Of a stretch of DNA of 54,765 nucleotides, positions 25,904 through 34,274 are shown piece by piece. Origin of the DNA: Methanobacterium sp. UBA294 (lineage in GTDB: Archaea; Methanobacteriota; Methanobacteria; Methanobacteriales; Methanobacteriaceae). The stretch spans positions 1 to 54,765 of the forward strand of contig DACB01000014.1 in the NCBI GenBank assembly GCA_002494495.1, read 5' to 3'. Position numbers and translations under genes: made by a program. A model generated the notes under the pieces. That model was not told the origin of the DNA. It saw nothing but the letters and a program-made list of their open reading frames with translations, and searched no databases. Position 1 is the stretch's first letter; the number at the start of each line of letters is the position of its first letter.

Positions 25904-26473
25904 TTATTTTTTAAAACAAGTAATTTGAGCATTATCTAATTTTCTATGGATATATGAAACTAAAGTTAATAAATCTAAAGCATCTTGTTCATTTATTTTC
26001 CATTTAATTTTAGGTTCATGAGCTGTGGTATTTCGAAATATTCCAAAAGTCCTTTAAGAAGATTTGAAAATCCTTTTTGTTCAGATTTTTCAGTATCGGT
26101 CAGTAAATTATTTATTATTAATATGGTTTTTTAACACTCTAAAGGTGGTGTCAATTAATTCAGCACCATCTGTATTGAGACCTGTTTTATCTCTAATCTT
26201 ATCTGCAACACTTTTGGTGGCTTCAAAAACAGCATGAAAATAATTATCGACCATTAACTCAGATTTACAAAAATTTAACACATCTTGATGAACATTTCTA
26301 TCAATTAACTTTTTATTTAATTTATTGGCTCTCATTGGTGCTTCATTAATTGTTTCAATTTTTGAAACTTTTTTTATTTTCCCATTCTCTAATAACTCAT
26401 ATTCCCTCAAAGCTAAAACCGAATTAAGGCGGTCTTTTCTATAATTAAAAATTTCAATAAAGGGCTCATTCCT
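25904..26473 (-). pseudogene. Broken Ymh-type (TIGR02391/PF09509-like) gene
   Basis: The intact part (26108-26410) reads ...DVLNFCKSELMVDNYFHAVFEAT, SVADKIRDKTGLNTDGAELID, then stops. Two frame changes restore the family's C-terminal part. After a shift near the A run at about 26127-26133, the sequence continues ILIINNLLTDTEKSEQKGF. After a second near 26055, it continues FRNTTAHEPKIKWKINEQDA to a stop at 25904. The RNxxAH motif is the family's conserved end and is found only after the second shift. Upstream, the same frame is open to about 26473 (EPFIEIFNYRKDRLNSVL) without a clear start, so the 5' end also seems lost. Family members are uncharacterised; some sit in defence regions. Either true decay or sequence error is possible; decay is favoured. 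Confidence 0.75.
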
Positions 26474-26634
26474 TTAGATTTGTGTTGATTCATTGGTTTG
26501 TACAATCTTTTATGCCCACTATCGTCGTAAAATTGTAGTTCTCCAGCGCAATGGTAGCTTTCAAAATCACCAGGCAGTTCCCCGGGCTGTAGATCATAAC
26601 GGCCCCCGCATGATTTGCATTTTAAGTAACCCAT
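26413..26634 (-). CDS. Truncated zinc-ribbon protein fused to pseudogene sequence
   Basis: A 73-residue frame starting at ATG 26634 (MGYLKCKSCGGRYDLQPGELPGDFES). GGGGATG lies just upstream. The start resembles the zinc-ribbon domain common in Methanobacterium proteins, but the second cysteine pair is reduced to a single C (SYHCAGEL, where CxC would be usual), so zinc binding is uncertain. The last ~17 residues (LLKFLIIEKTALIRF) are the out-of-frame reading of the neighbouring Ymh pseudogene. It looks like the leftover of a recombination that joined two genes. Confidence 0.45.
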   Translation of the reverse strand: MGYLKCKSCGGRYDLQPGELPGDFESYHCAGELQFYDDSGHKRLYKPMNQHKSKGMSPLLKFLIIEKTALIRF

Positions 26635-26821
26635 TAACATCCCCTACTTTGAATTTATTCTTATAATATAAATAATCTAAGTAAAGGAATTAACTCATAA
26701 AACGATGTTTTAACATAATATCTATTCCTGTTATCTTTAAGGATAAAATGGAAAAAGTTATTAATAATATTAAAAAAACTAAAAATTAGTAATAATTCTT
26801 TTAAAATAGGGGAATGATGGG

Positions 26822-28510
26822 TTGGATGCTAGATTAATGGGTGGAATAATAATAATTTGTGCTATTGTTGTAGCCGCAGGTGTTTTTTATTATAGTAATA
26901 ATTTTAATACGTCAGGAGAGAGTAATAACAACATTTTAAACACCTCGAATAATAATACCACCAATACATCTACCAATCAGTTGCCTTTATCTATGTCTGT
27001 AAATAATCAGTCGAGCCCTAGTCCATCACCCGGTCCCGGTCCGTCCCCAGGCCCTACTCCCCCAGGCCCTACTCCTGATCCTATGGATCATACAATCAGT
27101 CTTTTTGATCAGTATGTGAAATCCACTTTTTCAAAAGCTTCAAATGCAGGTTTACCTGGAGCGGCCGTGGTTCTAATTTATAAAGGTAAAATAGTTTCCA
27201 TTAATACTCTTGGAGTAAGGGATCTCGAATCTAAACTTCCTGTTACTCCTGATACTTTATTTTTACTGGCATCGGTAACAAAGACTTTCACTGCTACAAA
27301 TGTCGCTCAACAAGTCGATAAAGGTTTAATGCGTTGGAATGATACGGTAAAATCATATTTTAATGATCCAGATGAATTTTATTTATATGATCCAGTTGCC
27401 TATGATAATTTAACTATAGCAGATTGTCTTAAACATACAAGTGGGATACCTGCTGCAGAAGGGGATATGGAAGCTTTTTGGTTTAACAACAGTTATTCAC
27501 ACATGCTTCATAATCTGCGTTTTGTACAAAATACCAGTACATTAGGTACTACTCATCAATATAATAATGTAATGTATGCATTGGGCGGATATTGTGCTGC
27601 CCTTGCAAACAACAAGTCTTGGGACCAACTAATTAAAACTGAACTTTTAAACCCCCTGGGAATGAATACAGCAACTACCAATGTCTATGATTTCTTAAAC
27701 TCACCCAACCATGCAACTCATTATTTTACCTATTATAATGATATTGGATCTCTCATTACAGTGCCTTCATATCCTCCTGCTTTAGATGAGATTGGACCTG
27801 CAGGCAGTATGGGTGCTTCAATTAATCAGCTAGTTAATTGGCTCAAATTCCAAATAGATGATAATGGAATGTTTAATGGAATTAAAATAATTTCTAAAAA
27901 TGTTTTAGATACAACAAAAACTGGATATGTTTATATGGATGATAATAATGATACCATGTATGGATATGGATGGTATGTTGATAAAACCCATATTTCTCAT
28001 GCAGGTACAATGCCATCATCAAAAACATTCGTAAATTTCTATCCATCTACCGGAATTGGTCTGGCAATTTTAACAAATCAGGATTGCTGGGGGGAGGCCT
28101 TTAGATACAGTGTATATAAAAAGTTCATTGATTTACTTAAAGGCGACCAAAATACTGATCCCTGGCCAATATATTATGTTACTTATAAACCCGTATACAC
28201 ACCACCGCCTGATAACCCAACCGAACCAGGAGACCTTACTAATTATGATGGTGTCTATTTAAATAATTTTTATGGGAATATCACCATTAAACTTGAAAAA
28301 AGCAATTTAATTTGTTATTATGGTAATAACACACTTCCATATAGTTTAAATCATTGGAATAATACAATTTTCACCATAAGAAGCACAGGCGATGTAATTA
28401 CTTTTAAAAATCTTACATCTGGCAAATATCAACAATTAATAACATATATGGCACCGGATTATACGGTTATACCAAAAAATGTAACAGGTACATTTAATCG
28501 TACTCAATAA
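26822..28510 (+). CDS. Membrane-anchored beta-lactamase-fold serine hydrolase
   Basis: A 562-residue protein starting with TTG. Residues 7-25 form a signal anchor. Then come an Asn/Thr-rich stretch, a Pro-Ser-Gly linker (residues ~66-83), and a class C beta-lactamase/DD-peptidase-like domain. The catalytic motifs are SVTK (S151, K154), YNN (Y247) and HAG (H393). A C-terminal ~100-residue beta-rich domain follows a second Pro-rich linker. Such proteins hydrolyse amides or esters; the substrate cannot be read from sequence. As pseudomurein lacks D-amino acids, classical DD-peptidase activity is unlikely. Many NxS/T sites fit an exported glycoprotein. It lies in an accessory area and may have been acquired from bacteria. 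Confidence 0.85.
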   Translation: MDARLMGGIIIICAIVVAAGVFYYSNNFNTSGESNNNILNTSNNNTTNTSTNQLPLSMSVNNQSSPSPSPGPGPSPGPTPPGPTPDPMDHTISLFDQYVKSTFSKASNAGLPGAAVVLIYKGKIVSINTLGVRDLESKLPVTPDTLFLLASVTKTFTATNVAQQVDKGLMRWNDTVKSYFNDPDEFYLYDPVAYDNLTIADCLKHTSGIPAAEGDMEAFWFNNSYSHMLHNLRFVQNTSTLGTTHQYNNVMYALGGYCAALANNKSWDQLIKTELLNPLGMNTATTNVYDFLNSPNHATHYFTYYNDIGSLITVPSYPPALDEIGPAGSMGASINQLVNWLKFQIDDNGMFNGIKIISKNVLDTTKTGYVYMDDNNDTMYGYGWYVDKTHISHAGTMPSSKTFVNFYPSTGIGLAILTNQDCWGEAFRYSVYKKFIDLLKGDQNTDPWPIYYVTYKPVYTPPPDNPTEPGDLTNYDGVYLNNFYGNITIKLEKSNLICYYGNNTLPYSLNHWNNTIFTIRSTGDVITFKNLTSGKYQQLITYMAPDYTVIPKNVTGTFNRTQ

Positions 28511-28719
28511 AATTCTTAATATCTGTATTTAATTTTTTTTAATTTTTACATAATCTTATTAAGCTATCAAACATAATATTTTAAAGTTTGAGGTGAATTT
28601 GCTGGATCATTTAACACTTCACAGTTAGAACAGTCATACAGAACCTGGGACTTTCACCAGAGTAACACGAGCCCTTGTTTCGGCTATTAAAATTTGGATT
28701 AAATTAAAGAGTTATTTTT

Positions 28720-29364
28720 ATGGCTAAAATAAAAGATTTAATCTTATTTTTGCTTTTAATAATTCTATTAATATTGAACTACTTTTATATGGAACAGAAG
28801 CATCTATATCTGTATATATTTTTAATTGTCTTTTTCAGCTTTAGCTTCCTTTCTTTATTAATTTCAGGCAGATACGGTGCGAAAATATTAGGTTGGGCCT
28901 CTATATTTAAATATCGGGACTATACTTCTCTTTTCATTTATTTTACTCAGCTAGGGGTTTTGTTTAATGCTGTAATTGTTTTTTACTATGAGATCTATTT
29001 ACCAGTCCTTGTTTTTGGTGGCTTTATTTTTATTTTAATGGGTATGGGTTTTAATTTGCAGGTTAGAAGAGAATTGGGTAAAAATTGGGTTCCTCTGGCT
29101 AAAACTACTGAAGGTCAGGAGCTTGTAACTTCTGGTATTTATTCCAGAATTCGCCATCCTTTTTACACTTCTATTTTAATTCTCTTTCTTGGAGTTGCCC
29201 TTATGACATTGAATATTTTCAGCACGGTATTTTATTTTTTATTCATTATTTCCATTCATTTCAGGATTAAAAAGGAGGAAAAAGAATTAATACATAAATT
29301 CGGCTCTGAATATATTAAATACAAAGAGGATGTACCCAAGGTGATTCCAAAGCTGATTAATTAG
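28720..29364 (+). CDS. Isoprenylcysteine carboxyl methyltransferase-like membrane protein
   Basis: A 214-residue protein with about five membrane helices. The conserved C-terminal region GIYSRIRHPFYTSILILF, followed by FRIKKEEKELIHKFGSEYIKYK, is the SAM-binding signature of the ICMT/PEMT superfamily. The true substrate is unknown; prokaryotic members methylate lipids or small molecules, or have no known function. It has no strong ribosome site and stands alone between the hydrolase and the MATE gene. Confidence 0.8.
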   Translation: MAKIKDLILFLLLIILLILNYFYMEQKHLYLYIFLIVFFSFSFLSLLISGRYGAKILGWASIFKYRDYTSLFIYFTQLGVLFNAVIVFYYEIYLPVLVFGGFIFILMGMGFNLQVRRELGKNWVPLAKTTEGQELVTSGIYSRIRHPFYTSILILFLGVALMTLNIFSTVFYFLFIISIHFRIKKEEKELIHKFGSEYIKYKEDVPKVIPKLIN

Positions 29365-29509
29365 TATCTACAATTTAGTTAATGTTTCACAAATTATTTA
29401 TATCATCAACCCAATAATCTATCATAGAAGTTGAATTTTTCTTTTAATTTCTAAAATAATGGTTTATAAATACCTTTTTAACTATTTGAATCAGTTTATA
29501 ACTAATACT

Positions 29510-29525
29510 ATCGATTTTATATCGA
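29510..29525 (+). promoter_or_regulatory. TATA-like core flanked by ATCGA repeats before the MATE gene
   Basis: ATCGA (29510-29514), TTTTAT, ATCGA (29521-29525): the two pentamers are 11 bp apart, about one helical turn, and surround a TATA-like core. It lies 36 nt before the ATG. A regulator bound here would block TBP; this is inference. Confidence 0.35.
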
Positions 29526-29560
29526 ATAATTGATTTTTAAATAATTTACGCCTGATTATT

Positions 29561-30943
29561 ATGAATTCCAGCAACAAACAATCCTCAGACATTGACCAGC
29601 GAATTGCCATGGTAACTGGAGACCCAAAACGCGCAATACGCGTGTTATCGGTACCCATGATAATTTCCATGCTACTCATAATGTCTTATAACCTTGCAGA
29701 TAGTATATGGGTCGCTGGTCTGGGTCCGAACGCCATAGCAGCCTTAGGTTTTACTGCCCCTATTTTTATGCTAGTTACAGGGTTAGGCAATGGGCTGGGT
29801 GCCGGTGCAACTTCACTTATAGCACGTTGTATAGGAGCAGTGAATAAACAAAAAGCAGATAATGCTGCGATGCATGCAATAATACTCGCAATAGTGGTAT
29901 CAGTTATTTTAACCATAGTGCTTTGGATATCCCTTCCTTTTATTCTCCAGGCTGTGGGGGCGGGTAGTACAATTGGTTTAGCTTTGGAGTATGGTGAGGT
30001 TGTATTTGGTGGTCTGATCTTCCTGATATTTTCCAGTGTTGCCTCGGGTATTTTAAGGGCTGAAGGGGATGTAAACAGGCCCATGTATGCCGTAGCTGTT
30101 ACCACAATCCTTAACGTAATACTGGATCCCATATTCATCTACTACTTTGGATGGGGTATAGCCGGAGCTGCATGGGCAACAATACTATCCTCAAGCATCT
30201 CCTGTGCAATAATGATCTACTGGATGATTATAAAGAGAGACACCTATGTTAAATTCTCACGCAAAGGTTTTAAGGCTGATTGGAATGTCACTGGTAATAT
30301 TTTAACCGTAGGACTGCCGGCAAGTGCAGAATCATTTGTAATGTCTATTTTAGGAGTGTTCTTAAACCTGATATTAGTGGTTACCGGGGGGACAGAAGCA
30401 GTGGCAGTTTACACTGCAGGATGGAGGGTGGTGATGATGGTTATGATACTACCTATTGGAATTGGAACTGCTACCATAACAGTTGCGGGAGCTGCTTTTG
30501 GGGCTAGAAAATATGACAACCTAAAAACTGCATTGACATATTCAACTAAGTTAGGCCTTACAATATCCATAGTTGTAGGGCTGTTGTTATACATATTCTC
30601 TGGATTTATAGCTGCTGTATTTACCTATTCACCACAGACTGCCAATCTGGCACCTGAAATTGCAGCATTCATACAGGTGATGTTTCTGTTCTTCATACCT
30701 ATTCAAATGGGGATTTCCGCAAGTTCTGTTTTCCAGGGTATGGGTAAGGGACTAACCTCTCTAGTATTAACTGTTCTTAGAGAATTAGCTTTCATTGCGG
30801 TTTTCGCATACTTATTTGCATTCATATTTAACTTTGGAACTCATGGGGTATGGTGGGGTTTGGTGGTTGGAAATGCAATAGGTTGTATATTAGCATATGC
30901 TTGGGTAAATATGTATTTAAAACGGTTGAAAAGATATTTATAG
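29561..30943 (+). CDS. MATE-family multidrug efflux transporter
   Basis: A 460-residue protein with about 12 hydrophobic helices in two similar halves. Family features are the N-terminal LSVPMIISMLLIMSYNLADSIW, GLGNGLGAGATSLIARCIGA in the first half and GIGTATITVAGAAFGAR in the second. It exports organic cations or drugs in exchange for Na+ or H+. It appears to be a single-gene unit with its own TATA region. Confidence 0.9.
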   Translation: MNSSNKQSSDIDQRIAMVTGDPKRAIRVLSVPMIISMLLIMSYNLADSIWVAGLGPNAIAALGFTAPIFMLVTGLGNGLGAGATSLIARCIGAVNKQKADNAAMHAIILAIVVSVILTIVLWISLPFILQAVGAGSTIGLALEYGEVVFGGLIFLIFSSVASGILRAEGDVNRPMYAVAVTTILNVILDPIFIYYFGWGIAGAAWATILSSSISCAIMIYWMIIKRDTYVKFSRKGFKADWNVTGNILTVGLPASAESFVMSILGVFLNLILVVTGGTEAVAVYTAGWRVVMMVMILPIGIGTATITVAGAAFGARKYDNLKTALTYSTKLGLTISIVVGLLLYIFSGFIAAVFTYSPQTANLAPEIAAFIQVMFLFFIPIQMGISASSVFQGMGKGLTSLVLTVLRELAFIAVFAYLFAFIFNFGTHGVWWGLVVGNAIGCILAYAWVNMYLKRLKRYL

Positions 30944-30980
30944 GAGATTCAAGATTCTAAAACGTTTAAAAATAGATAGA

Positions 30981-31799
30981 TTATATTATCTCTCCTCCTA
31001 TGGAGATGGTATAATCTTTAACCATAATATTTTTTTCAGCCTTTTCTAAAGCTCTTCTGACTAATACTTCAATCCCAGAGCAGCAGGGAACTTCCATATG
31101 GACGATGGATATTGATTTAATATCCTGCTTTTCAAATATCTCCGCCAGCTTATCCACATACTGGTCTATTACTTTGTCTAATTTAGGACAGAGTATTATC
31201 AGTACCTTGTTCTTAAGGAATCTCTGGTGAAAGTTGGCGTAGGCAAAGGGTGCGCAGTCAGCTGCAATTAAAAGGTCAGCATTTTTAAAGTAGGGTGCAT
31301 CTGGATTTAGAAGTTGCAACTGAACCGGCCAGTTTTTAAGTTCAGCCGCGTAAATCTGTGCTTCTTTTCTACTTTCTTCCCTTGTATGTTCAATATTCTG
31401 TTCCATAGAACCTGGACAGCCACATGCCAGGGGTGTTTCTTCTTCATAGTCAGGAACTTCAATGTCATTATCTTTCAGAAATTCAATTGCTTCATTTAGA
31501 TATTGTGTCTGTCCGTGCTCCTTAAGATGTTTTAAATGGGCTTTGATAACGTTAGTACCTCCTTTTACAACATTTTCCATGACTTTTTTCTCATCATAAG
31601 GTTCGGCTTCTCTACTTTCTATCTCAATAGCATCTTCAGGACAATCTCCTATACAGGCACCCAGACCATCACAGAAAAGATCACTTACAAGACGGGCTTT
31701 CCCATCTATTACTTGTAAAGCTCCTTCAGGACAGCCAATCATACAGGCCCCGCAGCCAGAGCATTTTTCTTCGTTAATTTTTATTATATCTCTTTTCAT
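30981..31799 (-). CDS. Dicluster ferredoxin-domain iron-sulfur protein
   Basis: A 272-residue protein. GGTGG lies 8 nt upstream of the ATG at 31799 (MKRDIIKINEEK); the upstream in-frame start at 31847 is not supported. The N-terminal domain has CSGCGACMIGCPEGA, then a modified second site CDGLGACIGDCPEDA. Further cysteines, CGCPGS, ADCAPF, ILCPK and EVPCCSG, lie in the C-terminal domain and may bind another cluster. This architecture is common in strict anaerobes, but I know of no fixed function. Cytoplasmic; probably electron transfer or cysteine-based redox chemistry. Confidence 0.8.
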   Translation of the reverse strand: MKRDIIKINEEKCSGCGACMIGCPEGALQVIDGKARLVSDLFCDGLGACIGDCPEDAIEIESREAEPYDEKKVMENVVKGGTNVIKAHLKHLKEHGQTQYLNEAIEFLKDNDIEVPDYEEETPLACGCPGSMEQNIEHTREESRKEAQIYAAELKNWPVQLQLLNPDAPYFKNADLLIAADCAPFAYANFHQRFLKNKVLIILCPKLDKVIDQYVDKLAEIFEKQDIKSISIVHMEVPCCSGIEVLVRRALEKAEKNIMVKDYTISIGGEII

Positions 31800-32215
31800 T
31801 TTATTTTCCACCATCAAAACTAATAAGATTTTCAAATTTAATATCACAATTTTTTAATTAAATAATTAATCATTAACTATAAAAATAAATTATAAAAATT
31901 ATTCCATTAAATAATATTAGTGGAGATAAGTCAATTAATTCTTAAAGTCTAAAAATTTGGTTTATATTCGTTATTACTTCGTATATTAATTAAATAATTA
32001 CTTAATAATAAAAAGTATTTTGTTTACTTTTGAAAATGGTTAGATAGTAAGACAGTTCAATAATAATTTTAAATAGTGATTGTTTATTTATCTATTACTT
32101 AACATATGGCTCTCTATGCATCATAATAACTCTTAATACACTGAATTTCTGATTGTGGAAAACTTTATATGGAACTTATAAGAATAGTATGTATATTGAC
32201 GAACTAGTTGATATT
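31800..32215. promoter_or_regulatory. AT-rich spacer with the zinc-ribbon promoter
   Basis: No gene is visible here. A clear TATA-like box (CTTTATATGG, 32163-32172) lies 44 nt before the ATG at 32216. It falls inside the longer reading frame that would start at 32153, so the shorter start is favoured. The rest is AT-rich without convincing repeats. Confidence 0.5.
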
Positions 32216-32434
32216 ATGAAACCAGAAGAAATGTCCCAGAAATGCCCCGCATGCGGGTCAAAGGAAAAAAAGATCTCTAGAAAGAGTAGTCACAGAATTA
32301 ATCCTGATGCAGCTTATATAGCCCATATACCCCAGGGAGATGTGGGTATCATCCGTTGTACAGAGTGTGGTCATATTTTTGAGTACTGCGCCCATCGAAA
32401 TCCGCCATTGAAAGTTAAAAAAATACTTGTATAA
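32216..32434 (+). CDS. Small zinc-ribbon protein, copy 1
   Basis: A 72-residue protein (MKPEEMSQKCPACGSKEKK...). Two metal-binding knuckles are visible: CPACG at residues 10-14 and CTECGHIFEYC near residue 54. The ATG at 32216 matches the start of copy 2 and lies downstream of a TATA box. Basic residues between and after the knuckles suggest nucleic-acid contact, but rubredoxin-like metal binding is also possible. No function is known to me. The second copy follows after 31 nt. Confidence 0.65.
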   Translation: MKPEEMSQKCPACGSKEKKISRKSSHRINPDAAYIAHIPQGDVGIIRCTECGHIFEYCAHRNPPLKVKKILV

Positions 32435-32465
32435 TTAATTAAAAATTAACAATTTGGTGATGATC

Positions 32466-32678
32466 ATGAAACCAGAAGAAATGTCCCAGAAATGTCCCGA
32501 ATGCGGGTCAACTGATAAAAGAATCTCCAGAAGGAGAAATACTGAAAAAGGCGCATCTCATATACCGCTCATACCTGAAGGAGATGTAGGACTTTTTAAA
32601 TGCGCTAATTGTGGTCATATATTTGAGTATTGCTCAGATCCACAGCCACCAATCAAGGTTAAAAAGAAATTAGTGTAA
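32466..32678 (+). CDS. Small zinc-ribbon protein, copy 2
   Basis: A 70-residue paralogue of the preceding gene. The first 11 residues (MKPEEMSQKCP) are identical and the C-terminal GHIFEYC and KVKK segments are kept. GGTGATGATC lies just before the ATG at 32466. The middle loop is shorter (RRRNTEKGASHIPL). The pair arose by tandem duplication and has diverged mainly between the two knuckles. Confidence 0.65.
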   Translation: MKPEEMSQKCPECGSTDKRISRRRNTEKGASHIPLIPEGDVGLFKCANCGHIFEYCSDPQPPIKVKKKLV

Positions 32679-32957
32679 AGCAATATTCAGTTATATTGCA
32701 AATTTTTATTTTATTTAACATTAGTCTAGCATTATAATTTTTAATAACTCCAGCTAATGTACAAGATTACTTGTTTATTTTTTAATTAATGTGTTATTAT
32801 TTTTTTAATTTCATACTTGATGGTAATTCCAACCTTTATATACCATAATTAACTTTTATAATCTGATATTCATAGATTACAGATCCATAGATACAGACCG
32901 GGTTTTTATTGTTCATACCAAATATTTTATATAAAAAGCATGATAATCTATTAAGAT

Positions 32958-33042
32958 GCCGGGATAGTCTAGTCCGGTAAGGCGCAGGATTCGAAATCCT
33001 GTTGAGCGATGCTCGTCCTGGGTTCAAATCCCAGTCCCGGCG
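32958..33042 (+). tRNA. tRNA-Ser (CGA)
   Basis: An 85-nt type II tRNA. The acceptor stem GCCGGGA pairs with TCCCGGC, with discriminator G. Stem CAGGA/TCCTG encloses the loop TTCGAAA with anticodon CGA. The variable arm is GAGCGATGCTC. A TATA-like TTTATATAAA lies at about 32926-32936, the usual distance upstream. Confidence 0.95.
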
Positions 33043-33157
33043 TTTTTATTAATTCTTCTGGAGTGATTAGATTTTTACTATCTATTCAAATCTCAAATGA
33101 GTGATGATATTATGAGAAACTTAAACTCCTAATTTTTTATATTAAATTGAAACCTTA

Positions 33158-33457
33158 TCAATCATTTTCTTTTTCTTCCAAGTCAGTAATGGAACCATCC
33201 TTAAACAAATATGTCCTAAGCTCTTCATCCCATACAGGCATATTCCTTCTTAACCATTCTATTGTCATGCAAGCATGTTCAATTTCTTCATCCCTATTAT
33301 GAGCCATTATATCTTTTAATTCCTGATCTTGGGATGTAACTACCCTTTGATTATACCAATCAATAGCTTCAATTTCTTCTTTTAAGCTGTTGAGTGCCCT
33401 TACTATATTTTTATCCTTTTCATTCAGTAATTGTACTGGTTCATGATATCCGGTCAT
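33158..33457 (-). CDS. EncFtn-type encapsulated-ferritin family protein, without targeting tail
   Basis: A 99-residue ferritin-like protein. From memory it aligns without gaps to Rhodospirillum rubrum EncFtn over HEP..L, DWYNQRV, LAHNRDEE-type MAHNRDEEIEHA, TIEWLRRN and RTYLF. The ferroxidase ligands correspond to E28, E58 and H61. EncFtn forms a ring-shaped decamer that oxidises Fe2+ inside an encapsulin shell. The usual C-terminal shell-targeting peptide is absent: the protein ends ITDLEEKEND. No encapsulin gene is in the window. It sits next to a rubrerythrin on the same strand, suggesting iron and oxygen handling. Confidence 0.85.
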   Translation of the reverse strand: MTGYHEPVQLLNEKDKNIVRALNSLKEEIEAIDWYNQRVVTSQDQELKDIMAHNRDEEIEHACMTIEWLRRNMPVWDEELRTYLFKDGSITDLEEKEND

Positions 33458-33613
33458 ATATAGTCCCCCTAACGTTTTGTTTCATCATTTTAAGTTATTT
33501 TCGAGAAAAATATAATGTATGTTATATTATAATACTGTCTGTAGATTTTTAAAGTGGGGTTTTAATAATATTACCCACAATTAACATTTAAAAAATAATA
33601 TTTGAATGGTTGG

Positions 33614-34198
33614 TTAGAACTCTTCGCATAGAATTTGGAAATATTTGGTGGGGTGATCACAGGCTGGACATTTTTCAGGTGGTTCTGCACCTTCATGTAT
33701 GTATCCGCATTTTCTGCATTGCCATTCAACTGGACTCGATTTTTTGAACACTGTACCTGCTTCCACTTCTTTCAAAATCCTGGTGAATCTTGCTTCGTGA
33801 TGTTCTTCCGCACGTCCTATGGCTCTTAATCTCTCTGCGATATCTTTATATCCTTCTTCTTCTGCCACATCTGCAAATTCAGGATACATCTCTGTATATT
33901 CGTAGGTTTCACCATTTATTGATGCTTTAAGATTTTCTATTGTGTCACTGGTAATGGTAGGGGTATCTGCTTCCACAATGATCTCACTTAGATCTTCATC
34001 TGTTTCTTCTTTTAAAGTGTTGATCATTCGCATTGACCATTTAGCATGTTCTCTTTCATTTTCTGCAGTGTTAAGCCAGATTTCAGCAAGTTGTTCGTAT
34101 CCTTCCTTCTTTGCTGTTTTGGAATAGATAGTGTATCTATTTCGCGCTTGGCTTTCGCCTATAAAAGCTTTTGCTAAATTTTCTAATGTTTTTTTCAT
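33614..34198 (-). CDS. rbr: Rubrerythrin with C-terminal rubredoxin domain
   Basis: A 194-residue protein. GGTGATTATC precedes the ATG at 34198. The N-terminal four-helix domain carries ExxxRxxY and EREHAKW (first helix pair) and then EEHHEARF (second pair) for the di-iron site. The C-terminal rubredoxin domain has CRKCGYIHEG and CPACDHPTKYF. The protein reduces hydrogen peroxide with electrons passed through rubredoxin. It is divergent from the methyltransferase at 34.3 kb with only 76 nt between starts. Confidence 0.95.
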   Translation of the reverse strand: MKKTLENLAKAFIGESQARNRYTIYSKTAKKEGYEQLAEIWLNTAENEREHAKWSMRMINTLKEETDEDLSEIIVEADTPTITSDTIENLKASINGETYEYTEMYPEFADVAEEEGYKDIAERLRAIGRAEEHHEARFTRILKEVEAGTVFKKSSPVEWQCRKCGYIHEGAEPPEKCPACDHPTKYFQILCEEF

Positions 34199-34274
34199 GA
34201 TAATCACCATTTTATTATATAGCTTATCAACTATTAATTTATACTTATTGGTACCGAATTAAAAGGTGATATGT

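Noticed and set aside
28511..28719. Region after the beta-lactamase-like gene with a GAGGTGA site and short frames (TEPGTFTRVTRAL...), perhaps a mobile-element remnant
   Set aside because: The frame after the site closes after nine codons, no family was recognised and no terminal repeats are visible. Only unexplained spacer can be claimed.
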